55,916 bases of DNA from an uncultured Lachnospiraceae bacterium (GCA_947626435.1 CANQSB010000021.1:1-55916); one strand, 5' to 3'. Shown: positions 26,031 to 34,443, numbered from the stretch's first letter. The notes: generated from the sequence alone by a model not told the origin. Translations and numbers: made by a program.

Positions 26031-26752
26031 AAGCTTTCCGCACCTCCTGTCAGCTTTAAGAATACATCTTCCAGCCCGTCGCCTTTTGCCTCGAGCTCCT
26101 GCATGGTGCCTTGGAAGATAAGTTCGCCGCGATTTATGATGCCGACCATGTCTGCCATTTGCTCTATTTCGTTGAGCAGGTGGCTTGATACGATTACGGT
26201 CATTTGTCTTGTCAGCGGGAGGTTTTTGATAAATTCGCGTATTTCCTGTATGCCTGCGGGGTCAAGTCCGTTTGTCGGTTCGTCGAGTATCAGTACGCGC
26301 GGGTTGCCTAAGAGGGCCATGGCTATGCCTAGGCGTTGTTTCATGCCGAGGGAGTATTGCTTTACTTTTTTGTTTCTTTGCTCTGAAAGGCGGACGGTGT
26401 CGAGTACACGCTCGATTTCCGGGGCGGGCGTATTTTTTAGTTTGGCGATGATTTGCATGTTTTCCAGTCCTGTCAGATGTCCGTAGAAGCTTGGGCTTTC
26501 GATTAGGCTGCCTGTGTTTTTTAGTATGGAGAGGCGGTTTTTGTCTGTCATTTGTTCTCCGAAAAATGAGATGGTTCCTTCGGTTGGTTTTAGTAGTCCG
26601 AGTAAGAGCTTTAGGGTGGTGGTTTTGCCAGCGCCGTTGGGGCCGAGGAAGCCGTAGACGCAGCCTTCGGGGACTTTTAGGGCGATGTTTTTTACGCGGA
26701 TGTGGTTGTCTGTGCCTTTGGTTAGATTTTTTGTTTCGATGATGTAGGTCAT
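26027..26752 (-). CDS. ABC transporter ATP-binding protein, BcrA/LanF-like
   Basis: This 241-residue ATPase has Walker A GPNGAGKTTT, signature YSLGMKQRLGIAM, Walker B VLILDEPTNGLDP and switch SSHLLNEIEQ. The pattern (KNTGSLIESPSFYGHLTG) is that of bacitracin and lantibiotic self-protection transporters. AAGGAG lies seven bases before the chosen ATG. The frame is open 37 codons further upstream but without a ribosome site. It heads a two-gene operon with the fused permease and is divergent from a two-component system, which likely controls it. Confidence 0.92.
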   Translation of the reverse strand: MTYIIETKNLTKGTDNHIRVKNIALKVPEGCVYGFLGPNGAGKTTTLKLLLGLLKPTEGTISFFGEQMTDKNRLSILKNTGSLIESPSFYGHLTGLENMQIIAKLKNTPAPEIERVLDTVRLSEQRNKKVKQYSLGMKQRLGIAMALLGNPRVLILDEPTNGLDPAGIQEIREFIKNLPLTRQMTVIVSSHLLNEIEQMADMVGIINRGELIFQGTMQELEAKGDGLEDVFLKLTGGAESL

Positions 26753-26813
26753 TTTGTGTCTCCTTTCCGGGGGGATAGTGGGTTGGTGTTTGTGAGGGGA
26801 TTTGCAGCCGTTC

Positions 26814-26892
26814 GAATTTGGGTGAAATATACAAAAACGCAGTGCGGTGCCTTCGCAAGGCACTGCTTATTTTGTATATTTCACCCAAATTC
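26814..26892. repeat. Palindromic repeat family 1, unit 2
   Basis: The arms GAATTTGGGTGAAATATACA match as perfect inverted repeats over 23 bp, around an inner hairpin built on GGTGCCTT/AAGGCACTGC. Relative to unit 1 it lies in the opposite orientation, judged by the conserved flanks CCGTT (left) and TATGTTGTC (right). Confidence 0.85.
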
Positions 26893-26953
26893 TATGTTGT
26901 CTAATATAGCTTAGAATGACATATGGCAATTGCGAAAGTTTTCTAAGCCGTCC

Positions 26954-27033
26954 GAATTTAGTCAAAATATATAAAATCGCGACTTGGTGCGCGATGCGAA
27001 TCGTCGCTGATTTTATATATTTTGACTAAATTC
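26954..27033. repeat. Palindromic repeat family 1, unit 3
   Basis: Perfect 24-bp arms beginning GAATTTAGTCAAAATATATA enclose an imperfect stem (GCGACT...TCGTCGC). It lies only 61 bp from unit 2 and in the same orientation, between the divergent ABC and two-component operons. Confidence 0.85.
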
Positions 27034-27093
27034 TAGGTTATTGAATAGCACCCCACAAACATTTGTAAACAACAGTTTTAATATAACAGGATT

Positions 27094-27178
27094 ACCTTAA
27101 ATAAAAATGACGAGAACCTTACATTTACCTTAAAAAATCGGCTTAAATTACCACAATGCATAAAAAATAAGATATACT
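27094..27178 (+). promoter_or_regulatory. Direct-repeat activator sites and promoter of the two-component system
   Basis: ACCTTA occurs at 27094, 27116 and 27127, spaced 22 and 11 bp apart, so all three face the same side of the helix. TATACT at 27173-27178 lacks a good -35 box. This is the arrangement expected for OmpR-family activation, probably by the regulator encoded just downstream. Confidence 0.55.
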
Positions 27179-27314
27179 AAGATATAGATGAAATTTTTCA
27201 ATTATTTGATGGAATAGTAGCTGTTGGAATAAAAGTAGGTGTTTGCGAAATTCTATTCGGGCGGTTGAAAACACATTTAGCAATTGCATAGGAATAAAAG
27301 GAATGTGAGGAAAG

Positions 27315-28004
27315 ATGAACTTTTATGAAAGTAAAATTTTGCTTGTCGATGATGAGCCTGCTCTTTTGCGGATGGTGGGAGAGCTGCTGAAAAAGGAGGG
27401 GTATGTTCATGTGGACTTGGCTTCGGACTGTCGGACGGCGAAAGAGCTGTTTTGTGCGGTTGAATATCATATGGTGCTTCTTGATGTAATGCTTCCTGAT
27501 GGCGACGGATTTATGCTTTTTGACGAGATAAGGCGTGTCGCGGAGGTTCCGGTTATATTTTTATCGGCGAGAGATGAGGATACGGCGCGTCTTAAAGGTT
27601 TGGGGCTTGGCGCGGACGATTATATAACGAAGCCGTTTTTGCCGCAGGAGCTTTTGCTTAGGATTAGGGCGGTGTTGAGGCGCACTTATCATATGGAGGA
27701 TGTGGCAAAGAATGATGTTGTGGGTGATGCCGTAATCAATTGGAGCGCAGGCACGATACAGACACCTGACAGCGAATATCTTCTTACCGCTAAAGAATAT
27801 GCCTTGCTCAAAAAATTGTGTGAGAACAGGGGGAGGATTTTGTCGATAAATACGCTGTGCGATACGCTTTGGCCCGATGGCAGCTATGGTTATGAAAATT
27901 CGCTGATGGTGCATATCAGGCGTCTGCGTGAAAAGCTTGAAAAAAATCCGTCTAAGCCTGAGCACCTTTTGACTGCAAGAGGGTTGGGGTATAAGCTGGT
28001 TTAA
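27315..28004 (+). CDS. OmpR-family response regulator
   Basis: This 229-residue protein has an N-terminal receiver (VDDEP acidic pair, MVLLDVMLPDGDGF with the phospho-Asp, FLSARD, ITKPF) and a C-terminal winged helix (LTAKEYALLKKLCENRG, YGYENSLMVHIRRLREKL, LLTARGLGYKLV). It should be phosphorylated by the kinase encoded 285 bp downstream. Divergence from the LanF/LanEG-like transporter suggests that it senses a peptide antibiotic and induces the transporter. That is inference from context. Confidence 0.94.
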   Translation: MNFYESKILLVDDEPALLRMVGELLKKEGYVHVDLASDCRTAKELFCAVEYHMVLLDVMLPDGDGFMLFDEIRRVAEVPVIFLSARDEDTARLKGLGLGADDYITKPFLPQELLLRIRAVLRRTYHMEDVAKNDVVGDAVINWSAGTIQTPDSEYLLTAKEYALLKKLCENRGRILSINTLCDTLWPDGSYGYENSLMVHIRRLREKLEKNPSKPEHLLTARGLGYKLV

Positions 28005-28289
28005 TAGATTGTATATAGGGGAGGCTGTCCGAAAATTTAAAATCAAAACTTGAAAATGAAGGACAAGGCTAACGATATGGGATGATGTGAAAGCAAAGTG
28101 GATTCGGTGGGTGATTGCGATGCCCATTTGAGACAAAAGGTGAAGACTTCTGACGGAGATAAAGTAGTTTTCGGATGTTTGAGGGGAATTGTTAAACGCT
28201 TTCCGTCAAGGCCAGAATTGTGTGTTATACGGAAATTTTATATTTTGGAATTGGTTCGTCGTATAGTGATTGGTTAAGGAGCGTTTCTT
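28005..28289 (+). other. Intergenic stretch between regulator and kinase genes
   Basis: I see no gene, promoter with good boxes, or terminator here. The 285-bp gap is long for a regulator/kinase pair. The GTG start of the kinase has its own AAGGAG site. A lost small gene is possible, but nothing recognisable remains. Confidence 0.4.
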
Positions 28290-29534
28290 GTGCGTAGAAT
28301 AGAAAATTTTATAAAATATGTCATATTGATGCTGTTTATGTTTATCATATTATTAGTGGCGGATTTCTTTATAATAATGATAATATCATACAAAACAGGC
28401 AGCATGAGCATTGTACCGTCAATGCCGCGGGAAAAAATCATACCGCTTGCCGAAAGCCGCGCGTCAGGTGATGAGCTTGAAGCGTTGAAGGGCAGGTGGA
28501 TTTTTGCCATGGCGATAGATAAAAACGGCGATGTGGTGTGGGAGCACAATCTGCCCGAGGAGCTTCCACGCCATTACACGATAGCGCAGGTTGCGTCTTT
28601 TACACGCTGGTATCTTCAGGACTATCCGGTGTACACATATACCGCAGACGACGGCGGGATAGTCGTAGTCGGTTATGAAAAAGACACTATATGGAAAAAG
28701 GAAATCATTTACGATATGAGTACATTTGAGGCGTATGTCTATCTGTTTCCGCTCATATTTATTTCAAACATTTTCGTGCTGCTGGTTGTGCCGTCGATAA
28801 TCATACGGCGTGACGCAAGGCGGCGTGAGCGCGAGCGGACGACATGGATAGCGGGCGTATCGCACGATATACGCACGCCTTTGTCGCTTGTGCTGGGGTA
28901 TGCCGACGCGATAAAGCAGGAAAGCGGCGATGCCAAAATTGCGCAGAAAGCGCAGGTAATAGAAAATCAGGCACTCCGCCTTAAAATGCTTGTGACAAAC
29001 CTAAACACCCAGAACAAGCTCACCTACGGCATGGGAAACTGGAAAAAAGAGCGCTGTCTGCTTGCGGCGCTGATACGCGAGACAGTATGCGGCATAGCAA
29101 ACTGCACGACTGACGAGGGCTTTGAATTTGTCACAGACATACCCGATAGCCTTGAAAAGCTTTGCATTTACTGCGACACAGAGCTTACAAAAAGACTTAT
29201 CGAAAACCTTGTAAACAACGCGGTGCGCCACAACCCACAGGGCTGCACAGTCACAGTAAGCCTTGCCACTAAAAGACTTTTGGCGCTGCGCTATTATGAA
29301 ATGACAGTGTCAGACAACGGCGTCGGCATAGAATGGGAAAAGCTAAAAAACCTCCGCGCCCACGCCCGACCACAAAAGCTTTCTGAGCATGGACTTGGAA
29401 TAAGGCTTGTAAAGCAGATAGCGTCATTACACCATTGGGGAGTGCGCATGGGAAATAATGAGGGCAGCGGGTTCTACTGCAGGATTTTTATTATTGCCTA
29501 TTTCCGTCGGGTATTTGGCATATTTTCTCTATGA
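28290..29534 (+). CDS. Sensor histidine kinase
   Basis: This 414-residue kinase starts with GTG, eight bases after AAGGAG. One membrane helix is near residues 10-31. An extracytoplasmic region of about 110 residues (to YDMSTFEAYVYL) and a second helix (FPLIFISNIFVLLVVPSIII) follow. It has a phospho-acceptor helix WIAGVSHDIRTPLSLVLGYA, an N-box NLVNNAVRHN, and G-boxes VSDNGVGIEW and HGLGIRLVKQI. No HAMP is evident. The extracytoplasmic loop is larger than in BceS-type kinases, so it may detect a ligand directly. Confidence 0.93.
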   Translation: MRRIENFIKYVILMLFMFIILLVADFFIIMIISYKTGSMSIVPSMPREKIIPLAESRASGDELEALKGRWIFAMAIDKNGDVVWEHNLPEELPRHYTIAQVASFTRWYLQDYPVYTYTADDGGIVVVGYEKDTIWKKEIIYDMSTFEAYVYLFPLIFISNIFVLLVVPSIIIRRDARRRERERTTWIAGVSHDIRTPLSLVLGYADAIKQESGDAKIAQKAQVIENQALRLKMLVTNLNTQNKLTYGMGNWKKERCLLAALIRETVCGIANCTTDEGFEFVTDIPDSLEKLCIYCDTELTKRLIENLVNNAVRHNPQGCTVTVSLATKRLLALRYYEMTVSDNGVGIEWEKLKNLRAHARPQKLSEHGLGIRLVKQIASLHHWGVRMGNNEGSGFYCRIFIIAYFRRVFGIFSL

Positions 29535-29711
29535 CGGCTTCTTTGGAAACCCCGTAATTTTCTGTGATAAGGAAATCAATCGGAAACTAAAGAACTTTTA
29601 AACTAAAGACACTTTAAAGATAAATTGATTTGTTTCGTTAAAACGTACTACACCATTCCTGCTCGCGTTTGGCAAGAGTTTGGGCAAAAATAGCGTCTGA
29701 AATGTAAAAAA

Positions 29712-29741
29712 TTGTACAAAGCTGCTTTTTTGGCATATTAT
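29712..29741 (+). promoter_or_regulatory. Promoter of the dipeptidase gene
   Basis: TTGTAC and TATTAT are separated by 18 bp, about 88 bases before the start. The rest of 29535-29828 shows no gene. Confidence 0.5.
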
Positions 29742-29828
29742 TTATATAGAAATAAATATCGGCACACTGATTCTGCATTAGCGGAGAACAGTTTAAATGC
29801 CTGATAACGCGAATGGAGGAGAATTTTC

Positions 29829-30815
29829 ATGAAAATAGCGGATATGCACTGTGACACAATTTCCGAGATATGGAAGTCAAGGCGGGCGGGGAAAGACGCG
29901 CAGCTTGTCCAAAATGAGTTTCATGTAGATATGCAAAAGCTGAAAAAATCAGGATATCTTCTGCAGAATTTCGCAATGTTTACGAACCTAAAAGAGTGCG
30001 AAGACGCGTTTGAACACACGCTGTCGCTCATAGATGTTTTTTATGGAGAGATAGAAAAAAATAAAAATGACATAAGTGTCATAAAACGCTATGGTGAAAT
30101 TGCCGAAAACGAAAAGCAGGGAAAAATATCCGCCCTGCTTACAATAGAGGAAGGCGGCTGCTGCAAGGGCAGCATTGACAAGCTTGAACAGCTGTATCAG
30201 CTTGGTGCGAGAATGATGACGCTCACATGGAATTACCCAAATGAGCTTGGTTTCCCAAATTTATATGATTCGGCAGAGTACGGCATATCAGACACATTCA
30301 CATTTGACGGCTCAAAAGGACTTGCGCCCAAGGGCTTTGAATTTATAGAGCGAATGGAGCAGCTTGGCATAATAATAGACGTGTCGCACTTATCCGACGC
30401 GGGCTTTTGGGATATATTTAACAATACCAAAAAACCATTTGTGGCAAGCCATTCAAACGCAAGAGCGCTCTGCCGCCATCCAAGAAATCTCACAGATGAT
30501 ATGATACGCGCCATAGCCGAGCGCGGCGGAGTGATAGGCTTAAACTATTACGGCAAATTCCTTGACGACAAAAGCCCGCATTTTTCAAGCGCGGAAAAAA
30601 TTGCCCGCCACGCCCGCCACATCATAAACACAGGAGGACGAGAGTGCCTCGGCTTGGGATCTGACTTTGACGGGATAGACGGCGATATGGAAATAAAAGA
30701 CGCCTCGCAGATATATAAGCTTGTGCAGGCGTTTGAGGGAAATCATTTTACTAGTGAAGAAATAGAAAATATTTTATATAAAAATGTGTTAAAGGTTTAT
30801 AAGGAATTGTTGTAA
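29829..30815 (+). CDS. Membrane-dipeptidase (renal dipeptidase) family metallopeptidase
   Basis: This 328-residue TIM-barrel enzyme has the zinc ligands His7 and Asp9 in ADMHCDT, the bridging Glu in LTIEEGG, a histidine in IIDVSHLSD, and SHSNARALCRHPRNL carrying the further His/Arg residues. GLGSDFDG is the C-terminal Asp motif. It lacks a signal peptide, so it is cytoplasmic. It would hydrolyse dipeptides, including those with a D-residue at the C-terminal position. GGAGGAG precedes the ATG. It meets the WYL regulator gene tail to tail with six bases between. Confidence 0.94.
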   Translation: MKIADMHCDTISEIWKSRRAGKDAQLVQNEFHVDMQKLKKSGYLLQNFAMFTNLKECEDAFEHTLSLIDVFYGEIEKNKNDISVIKRYGEIAENEKQGKISALLTIEEGGCCKGSIDKLEQLYQLGARMMTLTWNYPNELGFPNLYDSAEYGISDTFTFDGSKGLAPKGFEFIERMEQLGIIIDVSHLSDAGFWDIFNNTKKPFVASHSNARALCRHPRNLTDDMIRAIAERGGVIGLNYYGKFLDDKSPHFSSAEKIARHARHIINTGGRECLGLGSDFDGIDGDMEIKDASQIYKLVQAFEGNHFTSEEIENILYKNVLKVYKELL

Positions 30816-30821
30816 TTTCTT

Positions 30822-31820
30822 TTAATGCAGCGGCTTTTGGAGGGCAAGCTGTTTTTCCAGCCGTTCCTTAATTAAGGCGATAAAGCTGTCAGGCGATACC
30901 ACCTTCACCACAGGACCAAACGACAAAATCTCAATCAGCAGCTCCGTCTGCATTGACGAGTTGTAGTAGATGCAACATTCCCAAGTGCCGTCTTCAAGGC
31001 GCTTAGTGTCCTTGTCATAATTGGCAAAATGCAGCATCGCCCTTTCCAGAGCGTTGCGCTTGTCCTCAATAATCAGGCGTACAGGCTCTGTATCATAGCT
31101 TTGGCGCATAAGCGCTCCAAGCGATGTATTGGCAGCCTTTTCTGTAATTTCCGTGTCCTCATGCAAATCTGAAACAGCGGCATTTGTCATGCCGTCAAGG
31201 CGGTAATGGTCAATAATATATTTTTTCCCAAATGGCCAGCGAAGTCCAATCAGCCTGAAACGGTCGTTTTTTGGCGAATACTCAAGCTTTAACGCAAGAC
31301 ATCTCTTGCGCGTGTACTTTCCCTTAGACGAGGTATAATCAAAGTCTATCACTTTCCTTTCGCGCACCGCCGACATGACAGCCTTAAAATTTTCTCTGTA
31401 CACGTCGCTTTCAAAATTGTCCCCGTTTTCAAATCTGTCATAATAATAAAACTGTTCCTCTTTCCATAAAGGCTCAATATCTGCAAGCGCCTTTTTTGCC
31501 TCCGCGAGCGCCCAATCATCAAGGAAAAGACTGACACGCCTGTCAGAAAGTATTGATTTGATCCACCGTTTTTGCAGCAGCGTCAGCGGCATTTGGGCAT
31601 AATCGACACACGGATAAAATCTGCCGCTGTCCCCCCGCTCCAGCAGCCGCCAATCGCCAAAGCACAGTTTATCGGGAATAGTAAGCGCGCTTTCCCCAAA
31701 GCCAAGCTCATCAGTGAGCCTTACAATTTCTTCCCTTGAAATGCCGCCGCCCTTTGCGCGTTCAAGCGCAGCCGCCACAACCCTGTAATAACACCCATAA
31801 ATTTCCGAAAAATAATCCAT
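30822..31820 (-). CDS. WYL-domain transcriptional regulator (second of a pair)
   Basis: This 332-residue protein has a helical N-terminal part and a central WYL domain (AVRERKVIDFDYTSSKGKYTRKRCLALKLEYSPKNDRFRLIGLRW). The C-terminal WCX extension ends in ELLIEILSFGPVVKVVSP. WYL domains sense ligands such as nucleotides or nucleic acid, often in DNA-damage or phage-defence control. It starts three bases after the stop of the larger WYL gene, so the two are co-translated and may form a hetero-dimer. Confidence 0.88.
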   Translation of the reverse strand: MDYFSEIYGCYYRVVAAALERAKGGGISREEIVRLTDELGFGESALTIPDKLCFGDWRLLERGDSGRFYPCVDYAQMPLTLLQKRWIKSILSDRRVSLFLDDWALAEAKKALADIEPLWKEEQFYYYDRFENGDNFESDVYRENFKAVMSAVRERKVIDFDYTSSKGKYTRKRCLALKLEYSPKNDRFRLIGLRWPFGKKYIIDHYRLDGMTNAAVSDLHEDTEITEKAANTSLGALMRQSYDTEPVRLIIEDKRNALERAMLHFANYDKDTKRLEDGTWECCIYYNSSMQTELLIEILSFGPVVKVVSPDSFIALIKERLEKQLALQKPLH

Positions 31821-31823
31821 CAG

Positions 31824-33068
31824 TTATCCTTCACAAATCCCATACATTTTCGCCATCAGCTCAATATCGCGGTAAAATTTTTTACGAAGATATTCGCTGC
31901 TGCTCTCAAACGAGATGATCCGCCCCATAAACGTCTTTATCCAAGGCATCATCTCATTGCCGTCAAACACGGTAATCTCATATGTGTATGTATTGTCCGC
32001 GACGCGCGTAATCCTGCCGTCGCGCCCTTCGGTTTCAAGCCGCTTTAAGACAAACAGTTCATACGGCTCATTAATGCGGAGCGTGAGCTTAATAGTGTCC
32101 TCGCGCTCCCTTCCGCTGAATGAAAGCCCAAAGCACTTGGAAATATTCCTGCGCAGGACAGCATTATATTTATCATAGTCAAAGGTTTCTGACATCAGTG
32201 TCACTTCTTTGATATGGTCGAGCCTGATAGTGGAAAGACGCTTTGCGTTTGGATAATACACGCATAAAAAACGCCGCCCCGTGCGCGTGCTCACAAAAAT
32301 TTTAAGCGGGAAAATCTCGACATTTTGGGGCGTATGGCTTACAGCGCCTTTATTGCTCTGCGTTTTCAGCCTGACAATATTATGCCCGTTTATGGCGGTA
32401 AGCAGCAGGAGTAAAATCTCGTCTTCAAGCGCATGCGCAAAATACCCGTGCTTCATCAAAAACCAGTCATTGGAAAATCCGCGGCTTTTCATAATGCTGT
32501 ACCCGATAAAGCCAAGCGGCGCATCAAGCTGGAAAAAACTGACAGCCGTGTCAAGCTGCCGCGCTGTCCCGCCAGTAAGTTTTTTATCAGGCAGGAGAAA
32601 ATAGTACATTCGCCGCCCCGCCTTTTCAGAGCCAAAAATGCCCTCGCTGACGTATTCATTTGCTTTTTTGCGCACAAGCTGTATCTCGATTTCCGCTTCG
32701 TATCTTTTGGCAATTTCATCGGCAAGCTCGTCTGCCGTCATCTGTCCGCCGCCGCTCAGAATATCAATCAGGTAAAAGTGAAGCATAATATCATTGTCCG
32801 TAAAGCTTTTCGCCTCAAACACACGGTAAAGCGGATTATACGGGAGCATATTGGTATTTATGGAAAGATAGACATTTTTGACCGCGCCGTTGTAGTCGCT
32901 TTTCACATATGGCGCAAGCCAGCTTTCAAGCCGTCTGCGCTCATTGTCGTAGGTGCGGGCGCTTTTGCGGTCAAAGTCCTCGCGCGACTTAAAGCCGTAA
33001 ATGTAAAAATCCCGCACATACTCGCGGCTTTTGGCTATGGATTTAACAAGCTCGCTAAATTCGGACAC
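31824..33068 (-). CDS. WYL-domain transcriptional regulator (first of a pair)
   Basis: This 414-residue protein starts with a helical region containing a likely winged helix (LHFYLIDILSGGGQMTADELADEI) followed by a WYL-type domain (LLTAINGHNIVRLKTQSNKG, TRTGRRFLCVYYPNAKRLSTIRLDHI) and a WCX-like end. The start is GTG, seven bases after GGGAGG. An ATG nine codons upstream has no ribosome site. The N-terminal part is longer than in typical single WYL repressors. Its targets are unknown; it may control its own operon or the dipeptidase. Confidence 0.82.
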   Translation of the reverse strand: MSEFSELVKSIAKSREYVRDFYIYGFKSREDFDRKSARTYDNERRRLESWLAPYVKSDYNGAVKNVYLSINTNMLPYNPLYRVFEAKSFTDNDIMLHFYLIDILSGGGQMTADELADEIAKRYEAEIEIQLVRKKANEYVSEGIFGSEKAGRRMYYFLLPDKKLTGGTARQLDTAVSFFQLDAPLGFIGYSIMKSRGFSNDWFLMKHGYFAHALEDEILLLLLTAINGHNIVRLKTQSNKGAVSHTPQNVEIFPLKIFVSTRTGRRFLCVYYPNAKRLSTIRLDHIKEVTLMSETFDYDKYNAVLRRNISKCFGLSFSGREREDTIKLTLRINEPYELFVLKRLETEGRDGRITRVADNTYTYEITVFDGNEMMPWIKTFMGRIISFESSSEYLRKKFYRDIELMAKMYGICEG

Positions 33069-33275
33069 GATTTCACCTCCCGATATACCAATCATCTTTT
33101 ACGGCATTAATTCCGAATCGCCGTAACCTTTTAGCCGTTTATGAAGTTTTGTGTTTAGAAAAATTTTTCATATATATTAATATCACTATTTAATATTACT
33201 ATAGTAAAACAAGCGTTTCAACAAAAAATTTCTTAGCTGCAAGGCAGGGCTGCCTACATTCTGATAAAATTAAAG

Positions 33276-33309
33276 AATCCCGTCGAAGCTATGAATATTC
33301 GACGGGATT
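33276..33309 (-). terminator. Terminator overlapping the end of the small JAMM-linked gene
   Basis: The perfect 12-bp stem AATCCCGTCGAA/TTCGACGGGATT has the stop codon of the minus-strand gene in its loop. A T-rich tail follows on that strand. Confidence 0.75.
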
Positions 33310-33483
33310 TTGCTGTTGTATATTTCTGTTTTTCTTATAATCCTGTATGAAGGATATAAATTCCATGCTTTTTTGTATGCTCTTTTGCAATTCTTTTTCA
33401 TCTACCTTATAATCGGGCTCAGGCATGCACAATTCCAACGGTTCAAAATTATAAATCACATCATTTAAAGCTGTTTTTCCCAT
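33289..33483 (-). CDS. Small hypothetical protein, partner of the JAMM protein
   Basis: This 64-residue acidic protein (MGKTALNDVIYNFEPLEL..., then a helix KELQKSIQKSMEFISFIQDYKKN) matches no family I know. AGGAGG lies six bases before the chosen ATG. Earlier in-frame starts would overlap the JAMM gene. It directly follows that gene and shares its terminator. A small antitoxin- or adaptor-like role is possible but unsupported by motif. Confidence 0.65.
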   Translation of the reverse strand: MGKTALNDVIYNFEPLELCMPEPDYKVDEKELQKSIQKSMEFISFIQDYKKNRNIQQQNPVEYS

Positions 33484-33499
33484 AATGCGCCTCCTAATC

Positions 33500-34102
33500 T
33501 TATCTATAAAACAATCCTGCTTCACTGCATTTTGCCAAAAAAGACAAAGATGCCAAATACATTTCTGCTGCTGGAGAATCTGTATTTAAGCCTTCAATAC
33601 ATTCTTTAAATAACAAGAATGCGGATTTGTAATCATATCCTTCATCACGTTTTAAATAATGTACTGTGCCTTGGTTTGATACTACTACAATTACCTCAAT
33701 CATCGGGTGGCATATAAAAAAATGAATATCCTGCAATGAAAATGTTTGTGTTGACGGGTGATTGTGCAGCACTACCACCGCGACGGATTCTTTTGATACA
33801 ATAATATGATTGGATAGCGTATCTGCAAGTATGTCTACTTCGTGCTCTGTTCCCAATGACACGCCGAAACATTCAAGGGGGTTTTCAGCTCCCAAATCGC
33901 AGGTAATGGCAACTTCGTTGCTGTTATTTTTTTCCTTTGAAAGAAGAAGTACGTCTTTTGCCAATTCCTGCATAATTTTGTTGCGGCTTTCTGAGAAACC
34001 GTCATACTTAATAAAAGGAACTTTGTCTATGGCAATATCCGTGATATATACTTTTCGGTCTCGCTTTTTGGCTTGCTCTAATTCATATATGCTTTCTGTC
34101 AT
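33500..34102 (-). CDS. JAB/JAMM (RadC-like) domain protein
   Basis: This 200-residue protein carries the metalloprotease signature HNHPSTQTFSLQD, i.e. the HxH...SxxD JAMM zinc site, within VAVVVLHNHPS...VVVSNQGTVHYLKR. RadC-like proteins share this fold. The N-terminal half (YDGFSESRNKIMQELAKDVLLLSKEKN) is helical and unlike RadC, which has an HhH region there. JAMM proteins remove ubiquitin-like tags or cleave peptide bonds; RadC activity is unresolved. It is divergent from the tRNA-like array and DUF2828 gene, from which it is separated by about 220 bp. Confidence 0.8.
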   Translation of the reverse strand: MTESIYELEQAKKRDRKVYITDIAIDKVPFIKYDGFSESRNKIMQELAKDVLLLSKEKNNSNEVAITCDLGAENPLECFGVSLGTEHEVDILADTLSNHIIVSKESVAVVVLHNHPSTQTFSLQDIHFFICHPMIEVIVVVSNQGTVHYLKRDEGYDYKSAFLLFKECIEGLNTDSPAAEMYLASLSFLAKCSEAGLFYR

Positions 34103-34321
34103 ATTATCTCCGATTAGCGGCTGTTAATCACTTTTTGCTTGTTTATCTTATCTGGTATTATTATAAGAAATTTTAAACATTCTGTCAATTTAATGTGAAG
34201 ATATTCTTGGTTCGCAACTTTTTTTAAATGATTTCCCTTCCATTTCCTGTTAATATAAACCCAAGTCAAGCGAAAGCACAACCCCTTCCGCATTGACAGT
34301 CCTATAAATTACATAACCCTT
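34103..34321. other. Divergent intergenic region upstream of the tRNA-like array
   Basis: No gene is seen. Candidate promoter parts facing the array are TTGACA at 34293-34298, without a good -10 at normal spacing (TATAAA at 34303 is too close), and a TATAAA-like box near 34254. The start of the array transcript is therefore undetermined. Confidence 0.35.
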
Positions 34322-34439
34322 CAGGAGGTAGCTCAACTGGGAGAGCACTGAAAAAAAATAAGTCATGACCGTGGCTTTAACAGCAAAATACACCCAAACT
34401 GTATGGCAGCTGTTGGCGGTTCGAGTCCGCTCCTCCTGA
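34322..34439 (+). ncRNA. tRNA-like RNA module A (tRNA mimic with a two-hairpin insert)
   Basis: The acceptor strands CAGGAGG (34322-34328) and CCTCCTG (34432-34438) pair at all seven positions. TA, then a canonical D-arm GCTC-AACTGGGA-GAGC with the GG of the loop, and a T-arm GGCGG-TTCGAGT-CCGCT with a normal T-loop are present. In place of anticodon and variable arms are 67 bases with two predicted hairpins: AAGTCA-TGACCG-TGGCTT, and AACAGC...GCTGTT with inner ATAC/GTAT. No usable anticodon loop or encoded CCA exists. It can be a tRNA mimic but not a translating tRNA. Bacterial Y RNAs bound by Ro proteins also mimic tRNA. Confidence 0.8.
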
Positions 34440-34443
34440 CTAA

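Noticed and set aside
26262-26888. Long arginine-rich open frame on the strand of the ABC ATPase gene
   Set aside because: It is a frame shadow of the ATPase, whose own frame has all ABC motifs and a ribosome site.
34322-34439. Ordinary tRNA gene with an intron
   Set aside because: No anticodon stem-loop can be rebuilt by removing a segment, and group I or archaeal-type intron signals are absent.
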